From contig MWAC01000142.1 of assembly GCA_002068815.1 (NCBI GenBank), positions 1 through 5,321 on the forward strand: a stretch of DNA of 5,321 nucleotides. The letters run 5' to 3'. The notes under the pieces were generated by a model, which saw only the letters and a program-made list of their open reading frames with translations, had not been told where the DNA came from and ran no database searches. Origin of the DNA: Firmicutes bacterium ADurb.Bin467. Lineage in GTDB: Bacteria > Bacillota > Clostridia > Christensenellales > Aristaeellaceae. A program made the position numbers and the translations under genes. Below are positions 1 to 5,321 of the stretch, piece after piece (position 1 is the stretch's first letter; each line of letters opens with the position of its first letter).

Positions 1-3
1 GGA

Positions 4-22
4 GCCGTAGCGGCGCTACGGC
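4..22. repeat. Inverted repeat 1 (9-bp arms around one base)
   Basis: The arms GCCGTAGCG (4-12) and CGCTACGGC (14-22) are exact reverse complements around a single G at 13. As RNA it would fold as an 8-bp stem with a 3-base loop. It is the first of several adjacent inverted repeats in the non-coding leader. It could be part of a dispersed palindromic repeat, a structured RNA, or the terminator of a gene left of the window; no T-tract follows it, which weakens the terminator reading. Confidence 0.75.
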
Positions 23-42
23 GACCGGATGAGCGACAACGG

Positions 43-72
43 CGTGCGATTCAAATGCATTTGAATCGCACG
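43..72. repeat. Perfect 30-bp palindrome
   Basis: The left half CGTGCGATTCAAATG (43-57) is followed at once by its exact reverse complement (58-72), with no spacer. After an asymmetric 5-base bulge (AACGG, 38-42), the flanks GCGAC (33-37) and GTCGC (73-77) can pair too, lengthening the stem. The centre is A+T-rich (TTCAAATGCATTTGAA), unlike the surrounding G+C-rich DNA. Candidate roles are a dimeric-regulator operator, a repeat-element core or an RNA hairpin; the sequence alone does not choose between them. Confidence 0.85.
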
Positions 73-86
73 GTCGCGCAGCGACC
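72..86. repeat. Inverted repeat 3 (6-bp stem, GCA loop)
   Basis: GGTCGC (72-77) and GCGACC (81-86) are exact reverse complements around GCA. It shares base 72 with the 30-bp palindrome, so 73-77 can pair either here or with GCGAC at 33-37. The word GCGACC also occurs at 21-26 and 127-132, giving further alternative partners. The short stem alone would be weak evidence; the head-to-tail arrangement with its neighbours makes it notable. Confidence 0.6.
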
Positions 87-107
87 TGCTTTCCCGAAGG
101 GAAAGCA
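87..107. repeat. Inverted repeat 4 (9-bp stem, GAA loop)
   Basis: TGCTTTCCC (87-95) and GGGAAAGCA (99-107) are exact reverse complements around GAA, giving a compact, stable hairpin on either strand. It begins right after inverted repeat 3. No T-run follows on either strand, so it does not look like an ordinary Rho-independent terminator. A weaker 5-bp stem with loop AGCC follows at 132-145 (CGGCA/TGCCG). Confidence 0.75.
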
Positions 108-184
108 ACCTTGTGGGGGCGGAAAAGCGACCGGCAAGCCTGCCGCCGAATAAATCAGTGATTACCAAGGGACGCGCCGGGTAT

Positions 185-194
185 AAAGGAGGCG
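185..194 (+). promoter_or_regulatory. Ribosome binding site deciding the activase start
   Basis: AAAGGAGGCG matches the anti-Shine-Dalgarno complement AAAGGAGGTG at 9 of 10 bases and ends five bases before the ATG at 200. It settles the start of the activase at 200 rather than at the in-frame upstream GTG at 113, which has no comparable site. Confidence 0.9.
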
Positions 195-199
195 GGGGC

Positions 200-1054
200 A
201 TGCGGGACACGGTCGGGATCGTGTTCGACATCGAGGAATTCGCGGTGTTCGACGGGCCGGGCATACGCGTCGCGGTGTTTTTGAAGGGCTGCCCGCTGCG
301 CTGCCGGTGGTGCCACAACCCGGAGGGCCTGAAACCCCGGCCCGAGCGCGCGGTCACGAAGAGTCTCTGCACGGACTGCGGGCGCTGCCGCGAAATCTGC
401 CCGACGCCGGACATGTGCACCGCGTGCGGAATGTGCGTCCCGGTTTGCCCGAACGGGGCGATCAAAATCGTCGGGACGCCGATGTCGGCGAGCGCCGTCG
501 CCGAGCGCGTCCTCCGGCACGCGAAGGTGCTCGCGCTCAACGGCGGCGGCGTGACGTTCTCGGGCGGCGAGGCGCTTTTGCAGCTTGCGTTCGTCGAGGA
601 CGTCGCGGACCGGCTGCCGGGCGTCCACAGGGCGATCGAGACCTGCGGGTTCGCCTCCGAGGGCGCGTTCCTGTCGATGATCTCGCGCATGGACCTCGTG
701 ATGATGGACATCAAGCTCGTCGACCCGGAGGAACACCGGCGCTGGACGGGTGTATCGAACGAGTTGATTCTCAAGAACCTCGGCGCGCTGATCCGGTCGG
801 GGGTGCCGTTCCGCTCGCGCGTGCCGGTCATCCCCGGCGTCAACGATTCGGACGAGAACCTTGAAGCGACGGCGCGGCTGCTCGCGGGCGCGGAAAACCT
901 CGAGCGCGTCGAGCTCCTGCGCTACAACCGCTCGGCGGGCGCGAAGTATGGGCTCGTCGGCGAGGAATACCGCCCGGGCTTCGACGTCGACAAGGAGCCC
1001 AACATGAACCTGGCGATCTTCGAACAATACGGCATAAAGGCGGTGGCACTATGA
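200..1054 (+). CDS. Glycyl-radical enzyme activating protein (radical SAM activase)
   Basis: The 284-residue product is a PflA-type radical-SAM activase. It should reductively cleave S-adenosylmethionine and abstract a hydrogen from the partner enzyme's glycine, in the cytoplasm, under anoxic conditions. Visible signatures: early FDGPGIR (17-23); the radical-SAM motif C31-x3-C35-x2-C38 in [14 protein letters not shown]; a ferredoxin-like insert with C57/C60/C63/C67 and C73/C76/C79/C83, expected to bind two further [4Fe-4S] clusters; the SAM-binding [12 protein letters not shown] (115-126); [16 protein letters not shown] (169-184); [10 protein letters not shown] (207-216); and a C-terminal [14 protein letters not shown]. 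The insert identifies a non-PFL glycyl radical enzyme activase, since PflA itself lacks it. Oddities are the five-residue spacing between the two cysteine quartets and GEAL where GEPL is usual. The start at 200 follows from the strong ribosome binding site; an upstream GTG at 113 would add 29 residues unlike the family. Its TGA overlaps the next gene's ATG, so it is coupled to its target enzyme. Confidence 0.95.
   Translation: MRDTVGIVFDIEEFAVFDGPGIRVAVFLKGCPLRCRWCHNPEGLKPRPERAVTKSLCTDCGRCREICPTPDMCTACGMCVPVCPNGAIKIVGTPMSASAVAERVLRHAKVLALNGGGVTFSGGEALLQLAFVEDVADRLPGVHRAIETCGFASEGAFLSMISRMDLVMMDIKLVDPEEHRRWTGVSNELILKNLGALIRSGVPFRSRVPVIPGVNDSDENLEATARLLAGAENLERVELLRYNRSAGAKYGLVGEEYRPGFDVDKEPNMNLAIFEQYGIKAVAL
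1036..1045 (+). promoter_or_regulatory. Ribosome binding site for the glycyl radical enzyme
   Basis: AAAGGCGGTG, inside the end of the activase gene, matches AAAGGAGGTG at 9 of 10 bases and lies five bases before the ATG at 1051. It has the same spacing as the site in front of the activase. Together with the ATGA overlap (1051-1054) it supports both coupled and independent initiation. Confidence 0.75.
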
Positions 1055-3090
1055 CGGAGAGGATACGGGCGCTGCTCGACTGGATCGTCGAGGGCGAGCA
1101 CCGGGCGCTGCGGGCGCCCCTTTCGGGCGAACGCTTTCGGGAACTGCAGGAGGAGATCGCGCGGGAGGATTTGCCGCTGGTGAAGCGCGCGTCGAGGCGG
1201 CTTCGGCTGCTGCTCGAGGAGGAGCGCGTTCTCGTCCGGCCGGGCGAGCGCATCCCCGGCATCCGCACGGTTCCGGCGTTCCCGGACATCTACACGGACG
1301 GCGAAAAGGAGCGCCTGTTCGCGGGCCGCTTCATGCACGAACAGGGGCGCGTCTGCAACATCTCGTCGGACTACGAGGGCGTGCTCCGCGAGGGGCTGCT
1401 CCCCCGCCGCGCGGTTGCCGAAAAGGTGCTCGCCGAGGGACGCGGCGACCGCGACTTCCTCGAGGCCGCGATCGAGACGATCGACGCGGTGATCGCGTTT
1501 GCCGACCGGTATGCCGACCTGCTCCCGGACGGCGAGGGGCTCAAGGACGCGATCCGCTTGGGCGCGAAGGACTTCCCGAACGCGCTCCGGATGTTCCGGA
1601 TGCTGCACCTGTCGCTCTGGGCCTCGAACGTCTACCACAACACGGTCGGGCGGTTCGACCAGTACATGTGGCCGTATCTGAAGAGTGATTTTGAGCGCGG
1701 AATGTCGGAGGCGGACGCGCTCGAGCTTCTCGAGGAGTTCTTCCTGACGTTCAACCGCGACAGCGACCTCTACACCGGCATGCAGCAGGGCGACAACGGC
1801 CAGAGCATGATGCTCGGCGGCTGCGACCGCGAGGGGCGCGACGCCTCGAACGCGCTGACGGCGCTCTGCCTGACGGCGAGCCTCGAGCTCAAGCGCATCG
1901 ACCCGAAGATCAACCTCCGCGTCAACAAGAACACGCCGCTCGGGATCTACGAGCGTTGCACGGAATTGACGAAGCAGGGGCTCGGCTTCCCGCAATACGC
2001 GAACGACGACGTCGTGATCCCCGGGCTCATCGCGCTCGGGTACGATTTGGAGGACGCGCGCAACTACACGGTCGCCGCGTGCTGGGAGTTCATCGTGCCC
2101 GGCGTCGCGATGGACATCCCGAACATCGGCGCGATGCCGCTGGCCGAGGTCGTGCGCTCCGCGTGCGTCGACGGACTCGCGGACGCCGCGAATTTCGAGG
2201 AATTTCAGGCGCTCGTCGAAGCGCGGCTCCGCGAAAAGGCGGCCGAGATCGCGGACGGCGTGCGGAACATACGGATCGAGCCGGCGCCGTGGCAGAGCGT
2301 GATGATGGCGGGCTGCCTCGAGCGCGGGCAGGACATCAGCCTCGGGGCCAAGTACAACAACTACGGCGTGCACGGCACGGGCTTCGCGAACGCGGTCGAC
2401 GCGCTCGCCGCGGTCCGGAAATTCGTGTTTGAAGAAGGCCGGGTAAATGCCGAGGCGCTCGTCGGGGCGATGGAGCGGAATTTCGACGGCGACGCGGAGC
2501 TTCTGCACCTGCTGCGCGCGGAGGCCCCGAAGCTCGGCCGCGATCCCTCGTGCGAGCCGCTCGCCGACTGGCTGCTCGGGGCGTTCGCGGACTCGCTGGA
2601 CGGCCTGAAAAACGAGCGCGGCGGCATCTTCCGCGCGGGCACCGGCTCGGCGATGTACTACGTCTGGCATGCCGACCATCTCGGCGCGACCGCGGACGGC
2701 CGCAGGAAGGGCGAGCGGCTCCCGGCGAACTTCTCCCCGGCGCTGCTTCTGCAGGACGCCGGCCCGCTGACGGTGCTCGAGGGCTTCGCGCGCCCGGCGC
2801 TCGCGCGCGCGATCAACGGCGGGCCCTTGACGCTGGAGCTCCACGACACGGTGTTCCGCAACGGCGAGGGGCTCAAGAAGGTCGCGCAGCTCGTGCGCAC
2901 GTTCGTGCTGCTCGGCGGCCACCAGCTGCAGTTGAACGCCGTCAGCCGCGAGACGCTGCTCGACGCGCAGAGGCACCCCGAAAAGCACCGCCAGCTCATC
3001 GTGCGCGTCTGGGGCTGGAGCGGCCACTTCGTGCAGCTCGACCGCATGTACCAGGACCAGATCATCGCGAGGACATCGTACGCGATATGA
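1051..3090 (+). CDS. Glycyl radical enzyme, short non-PFL class, substrate unknown
   Basis: The 679-residue product belongs to the pyruvate formate-lyase/glycerol dehydratase superfamily. The family's PFL-like barrel is recognisable from [81 protein letters not shown] and [19 protein letters not shown], in the usual order. The thiyl-radical residue should be Cys344 in AACWEF; Glu346 two residues on matches the C-x-E of glycerol dehydratase and choline lyase, where the Glu acts as a base. PFL has adjacent cysteines instead. The radical site is Gly655 in [11 protein letters not shown], 24 residues from the C-terminus. This loop has Trp where the usual RV[SAC]GY motif has Ser/Ala/Cys and Tyr. 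Length is about 100-150 residues below typical members (about 750-850), with the loss apparently near the N-terminus. No encapsulation extension or signal peptide is evident. It follows its activase in one operon. The family is clear; the reaction (dehydration, C-N, C-S or C-C cleavage, decarboxylation) cannot be assigned. Confidence 0.93.
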   Translation: MTERIRALLDWIVEGEHRALRAPLSGERFRELQEEIAREDLPLVKRASRRLRLLLEEERVLVRPGERIPGIRTVPAFPDIYTDGEKERLFAGRFMHEQGRVCNISSDYEGVLREGLLPRRAVAEKVLAEGRGDRDFLEAAIETIDAVIAFADRYADLLPDGEGLKDAIRLGAKDFPNALRMFRMLHLSLWASNVYHNTVGRFDQYMWPYLKSDFERGMSEADALELLEEFFLTFNRDSDLYTGMQQGDNGQSMMLGGCDREGRDASNALTALCLTASLELKRIDPKINLRVNKNTPLGIYERCTELTKQGLGFPQYANDDVVIPGLIALGYDLEDARNYTVAACWEFIVPGVAMDIPNIGAMPLAEVVRSACVDGLADAANFEEFQALVEARLREKAAEIADGVRNIRIEPAPWQSVMMAGCLERGQDISLGAKYNNYGVHGTGFANAVDALAAVRKFVFEEGRVNAEALVGAMERNFDGDAELLHLLRAEAPKLGRDPSCEPLADWLLGAFADSLDGLKNERGGIFRAGTGSAMYYVWHADHLGATADGRRKGERLPANFSPALLLQDAGPLTVLEGFARPALARAINGGPLTLELHDTVFRNGEGLKKVAQLVRTFVLLGGHQLQLNAVSRETLLDAQRHPEKHRQLIVRVWGWSGHFVQLDRMYQDQIIARTSYAI

Positions 3091-3100
3091 CGTGTATGCG

Positions 3101-3131
3101 GAAACGCGCCCTATGCAACGGGGCGCGTTTC
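3101..3131 (+). terminator. Hairpin terminator of the activase/enzyme operon
   Basis: GAAACGCGCCC (3101-3111) and GGGCGCGTTTC (3121-3131) are perfect 11-bp complements around a 9-base loop, starting 10 bases after the TGA. Three more pairs (one a G-U wobble) can extend it to 3098-3134. The right arm ends in TTTC and is not followed by a long T-tract, so it is a plausible but atypical intrinsic terminator. It lies in the spacer of the promoter for the following gene. Confidence 0.65.
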
Positions 3132-3140
3132 TGCTATAAT
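3112..3140 (+). promoter_or_regulatory. Extended -10 promoter for the YesL-like gene
   Basis: TGCTATAAT (3132-3140) is a perfect TATAAT preceded by the TGn extension, as recognised by the housekeeping sigma factor. A -35 at 17-base spacing would be TATGCA (3112-3117), only 3 of 6 matches to TTGACA, so the promoter probably depends on the extended -10. Transcription would start near 3147, leaving a leader under 20 bases. The spacer contains the right arm of the preceding hairpin. Confidence 0.7.
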
Positions 3141-3150
3141 GGGTTCGTAT

Positions 3151-3157
3151 AGGGGGT
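3151..3157 (+). promoter_or_regulatory. Ribosome binding site for the YesL-like gene
   Basis: AGGGGGT, one mismatch from AGGAGGT, ends seven bases before the ATG at 3165. An ATG at 3158 lies directly against this site in another frame, so it is too close to be used efficiently. The site therefore supports the start at 3165. Confidence 0.7.
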
Positions 3158-3164
3158 ATGTCGC

Positions 3165-4076
3165 ATGAACATCGTCGGCAAGCTCTTCGGCGCGGGGCGC
3201 CTGAACCGCGCGGCGAGCAGGGATTTCCGGCCGGAGGACCTGCCCGACACGCGCGTGAAGCTGTTCTTCGACGCGCTCAAGATTCGCTGGAGCGCGATGG
3301 TCGGGCTGAACCTCCTGTACCTCGCGTTCTGGCTGCCCGCGATCCTCTGGACGGGCGTCAACTTTCTGACGCTCGAGCAGACGCTCGCGAGCGCGGCGTC
3401 GACCGCCGACGCCGCGGGCCAGGTGAGCGCGCTCGTGTTCACGTTTCTGCTGGTTCTCTGGCCGCTCGTCGCGCTGACCGGCCCCGCGACCGCCGGCGCG
3501 AGCTACGTGCTGCGCAACTGGGCGCGCGGCGAGCACAGCTTCCCGGCAAGCGACTTCTTCGAGCACTTCCGCAAGAACTGGAAGCAGGCGCTGCTGGTCT
3601 CCACGATCACCGGCGCGCTGCCGGTTCTGACGTTCATCCTGTGGCGGTTCTACGCGGACATGGTCTCGGACGTGAGCATACTGTTCATCGTGCCGCAGGC
3701 GCTCGTGTTCGCGGCGGCGGCGGCGTGGCTTCTGATGCTCGAGGTGCTCTACATGCTGATGGTCACCTACAGGCTCTCGTTCCGCCAGCTCTTGAAAAAC
3801 GCGCTCGTGCTCGTGGTCGCGCGGCTCCCGCAGTTTCTGGGACTGCGCATTCTGACGCTCGCGTTCCCGGTCGCGCTGTACGTCGCGTTCACGGGCTTTC
3901 CGCAGGCCGCCGTCTACATGCTGATGTTCGGCGGGTTCTTCTACCTCGTGTTCGGGCTCGCGCTGAACCGGCTCTTGTACGCGTCGCTCGGGAACGCCGT
4001 CTGCGAGAAATACATCAACGGAAAAATCGGCGCGCCGGTCGACATAGGGCTCAGGCCGAAGAACCTCGGCCGGTAA
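3165..4076 (+). CDS. YesL/DUF624-family polytopic membrane protein
   Basis: The 303-residue product is an integral membrane protein of unknown biochemical role. It resembles the YesL/DUF624 family, found mostly in Gram-positive bacteria and often beside carbohydrate ABC transporters and glycan-degradation genes. The recognisable core is TGPATAGASYVLRNWARGEH (105-124) followed by FFEHFRKNWKQALLVS (131-146), the G-P-A-T-A and K-N-W/F-K-Q pattern of that family. Hydrophobic stretches suggest five or six membrane segments: about 45-68, 87-113, 142-162, 172-201, 213-243 and 247-272. The N-terminal 40 residues and the tail after 275 are polar, with no cleavable signal peptide. At 303 residues it exceeds B. 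subtilis YesL (about 210), through extra residues at the N-terminus and the 65-87 loop. It has its own promoter and ribosome binding site and is probably monocistronic, because the next gene converges on it after five bases. A function in transporter assembly is only guessed from family context; no transporter gene is in view. Confidence 0.8.
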   Translation: MNIVGKLFGAGRLNRAASRDFRPEDLPDTRVKLFFDALKIRWSAMVGLNLLYLAFWLPAILWTGVNFLTLEQTLASAASTADAAGQVSALVFTFLLVLWPLVALTGPATAGASYVLRNWARGEHSFPASDFFEHFRKNWKQALLVSTITGALPVLTFILWRFYADMVSDVSILFIVPQALVFAAAAAWLLMLEVLYMLMVTYRLSFRQLLKNALVLVVARLPQFLGLRILTLAFPVALYVAFTGFPQAAVYMLMFGGFFYLVFGLALNRLLYASLGNAVCEKYINGKIGAPVDIGLRPKNLGR

Positions 4077-4081
4077 CTCCC

Positions 4082-5321
4082 CTACACCCTCCAGATATTC
4101 CTCGCGTACTCCCCGACCGAGCGGTCGGAGGAGAATTTTCCCGCGCCCGCGATGTTCTTGAGGCACATCATCGCGAAGCCGCGCCGGTCTTTGTACGCCT
4201 CCATCGCCTTGAGCCGCGCCTCCTGATAGGGCAGGAAGTCCTTGAGCACATAGTAGTGGTCGGGCCTGTGCCAGCTCGCGCCGTCGAGCAGCGCCGTGTG
4301 CAATTCCTTGAGCGCGCCGTCCGGGTCGTCGAACAGAAGCAAGGCGTCGACCGCGCGCTTCACGCGGGGCTCGGATTCGTAGACCGCGCGGGGATTGTAA
4401 TCGGAGAGCGCGGCGAGCTCCCCGACCGTCGCGCCGAAGATGAAGTTGCTCCCGATCCCCGCCTCGCGGACGATTTCGACGTTCGCGCCGTCGAGCGTGC
4501 CGATCGTCGGCGCGCCGTTGAGCATCAGCTTCATGTTGCCGGTGCCGCTCGCCTCGGTGCCCGCGGGCGAAATCTGCTCGGACAGGTCCGCCGCCGGGAT
4601 GATCTTCTCCGCGAGCGAGCAGTTGTAGTTCGGCAGGAAAAGGACCTGCATGGCGGCCCCCGCCGCGGCGTCGCTGGCGATCATTTCCGCGAGTTTGTTG
4701 ATGAAGTAGATGATCGCCTTCGCGCGCGCGTAGCCCGGCGCGGCCTTCGCCCCGAAGATGAACGCGGTCGGCGTGAAATCCGGGAGCTTCCCGTCCCTCC
4801 ACTCGCAGTAGAGGTCGTAGACGGACAGCGCGTTGAGCAGTTGCCGCTTATATTCGTGCAGCCGCTTGATCTGCACGTCGAACAGGAAGTCCGGGTTCAG
4901 CCGGACGCCCTCGCGCTTGAGCACATACTCGGCGAGCTGGCGCTTCTTCTCGCGCTTCACGGCGAGGAATTCGTCGACCATGCCCTCGAGGTGCGGCGTC
5001 AATTTCGCGAGCGCCGGCAGGTCCGCCGCGAACCCGCCCCCGATGCGGCTCTCGATTAGGCGCGAGAGCTCGGGGTTGCAGAGCATCAGCCAGCGCCGCT
5101 GCGTGACGCCGTTCGTCACGTTTGTGAAGCGGTCCGGGTACAGCTCGTGGAAGCGCCGGAACACCGTCCGCTTGAGCAGCTCCGAGTGTATCTCCGCGAC
5201 GCCGTTGACGCGGTGCGAGGCGTACGCCGACAGACGCGCCATGTGGACGACGCCGCTTTCGACGATCGCGAGCCCCCCGGCGTCGACGCCCCTCTCGGCG
5301 AGCTCGTGGCGGAACGCGTGA
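4082..5321 (-). CDS. glgP: Glycogen/maltodextrin phosphorylase, C-terminal half (5' end outside window)
   Basis: The reading frame stays open to the right edge and gives the last 412 residues of a protein that is normally about 750-850 long. The ATG at 5242 is an internal Met, since the 26 codons before it (ending AIVESGVVHM) also fit the family. The enzyme releases glucose 1-phosphate from alpha-1,4-glucans using inorganic phosphate and pyridoxal phosphate. Visible motifs in fragment numbering: HRVNGVAEIHSELLK (36-50), TNVTNGVTQRRW (66-77), QIKRLHEYKRQLLN (150-163, with the basic residues equivalent to rabbit K568/R569/K574 that bind phosphate), FIFGAKAAPGYARAK (187-201), and EASGTGNMKLMLNGA (256-270), where Lys264 is the PLP Schiff-base lysine. 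TLDGANVE follows. The C-terminus, GKFSSDRSVGEYARNIW, is typical and complete, ending at TAG 4082-4084. All visible catalytic residues are intact. glgP and malP cannot be separated on this fragment. It converges on the YesL-like gene. Confidence 0.95.
   Translation of the reverse strand, partial: HAFRHELAERGVDAGGLAIVESGVVHMARLSAYASHRVNGVAEIHSELLKRTVFRRFHELYPDRFTNVTNGVTQRRWLMLCNPELSRLIESRIGGGFAADLPALAKLTPHLEGMVDEFLAVKREKKRQLAEYVLKREGVRLNPDFLFDVQIKRLHEYKRQLLNALSVYDLYCEWRDGKLPDFTPTAFIFGAKAAPGYARAKAIIYFINKLAEMIASDAAAGAAMQVLFLPNYNCSLAEKIIPAADLSEQISPAGTEASGTGNMKLMLNGAPTIGTLDGANVEIVREAGIGSNFIFGATVGELAALSDYNPRAVYESEPRVKRAVDALLLFDDPDGALKELHTALLDGASWHRPDHYYVLKDFLPYQEARLKAMEAYKDRRGFAMMCLKNIAGAGKFSSDRSVGEYARNIWRV
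4109..4139 (+). terminator. Possible terminator inside the phosphorylase 3' end
   Basis: CCGACCG (4113-4119) and CGGTCGG (4122-4128) form a perfect 7-bp inverted repeat. Allowing one bulged A (4129), CTCC (4109-4112) pairs with GGAG (4130-4133), and AATTTT follows. On the + strand this could stop transcripts of the YesL-like gene, which has only five bases before the convergent gene. It overlaps codons for the family's conserved FSSDRS segment, so chance formation is quite possible. Confidence 0.35.

Noticed and set aside
153..163. Small inverted repeat AATCA-G-TGATT as an operator in front of the activase
   Set aside because: Five-base arms are too short to be convincing, and no -35/-10 pair can be placed near it.
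182..187. TATAAA as a -10 element for the operon
   Set aside because: It overlaps the ribosome binding site, which would leave no room for a leader, and no -35 sits at proper spacing; the operon promoter probably lies elsewhere or was not recognised.
113..199. In-frame GTG extension of the activase by 29 residues
   Set aside because: The extension is rich in Gly, Lys and Arg, unlike family N-termini, and lacks a ribosome binding site; the near-perfect site at 185-194 points to 200.
16..843. Long open frame on the minus strand across the leader and activase
   Set aside because: It crosses the palindromes and lies antisense to a well-supported gene; its Arg/Ser/Pro-rich translation shows no recognisable domain and is a codon-bias shadow.
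1051..1125. N-terminal helix ([20 protein letters not shown]) as a microcompartment encapsulation peptide
   Set aside because: It continues directly into the catalytic domain without the usual flexible linker, and no shell protein or aldehyde dehydrogenase gene is in view.
2785..2813. Alternating CG-rich tract as a Z-DNA or regulatory element
   Set aside because: It is explained by Ala/Arg codons in a conserved coding region of a G+C-rich genome.
922..3027. About 700-codon minus-strand open frame opposite the glycyl radical enzyme
   Set aside because: It is antisense to a clear family member; its Arg/Ala/Glu/Val-rich composition is the expected mirror of G+C-rich codons, with no domain visible.
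3158..5059. About 630-codon plus-strand frame starting at the ATG at 3158
   Set aside because: It overlaps the YesL-like gene out of frame and runs antisense through the phosphorylase; the Arg-rich low-complexity translation has no family resemblance.

Overview
The window is G+C-rich (about two thirds by eye). It carries four protein-coding genes packed with almost no spacing, plus a 199-base non-coding leader at the left edge. Near-perfect AAAGGAGG-type ribosome binding sites, an extended -10 promoter (TGCTATAAT), a YesL/DUF624-type membrane protein and an oxygen-sensitive glycyl radical enzyme together suggest an anaerobic, high-G+C member of the Bacillota (Clostridia-like, perhaps a gut or sediment lineage). 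This assignment is inference; no rRNA or marker gene is present.

Layout. Positions 1-199 hold no convincing gene but contain a run of inverted repeats, including a perfect 30-bp palindrome at 43-72. Positions 200-1054 encode a radical-SAM glycyl-radical-enzyme activase. Its stop codon overlaps the start of 1051-3090, a short (679-residue) glycyl radical enzyme; the pair is one translationally coupled operon. A hairpin at 3101-3131 ends this operon and abuts an extended -10 promoter for 3165-4076, a 303-residue polytopic membrane protein of the YesL/DUF624 type. Five bases later, on the opposite strand, the C-terminal half of a glycogen/maltodextrin phosphorylase (4082-5321) runs in from beyond the right edge.

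How the parts work together. The activase would use S-adenosylmethionine and a [4Fe-4S] cluster to place a radical on Gly655 of its partner. That radical would pass to Cys344 to start substrate chemistry. The C-x-E active site argues against pyruvate formate-lyase and for an eliminase, decarboxylase or similar reaction, but no neighbour reveals the substrate. The YesL-like gene and the phosphorylase look like separate units; both are often linked to carbohydrate use, but nothing here ties them to the radical enzyme.

The most notable items are the glycyl radical enzyme, with its W-G-W radical loop and short length, and the palindrome cluster in front of its operon. I see no CRISPR array, tRNA, rRNA, transposase or phage gene.
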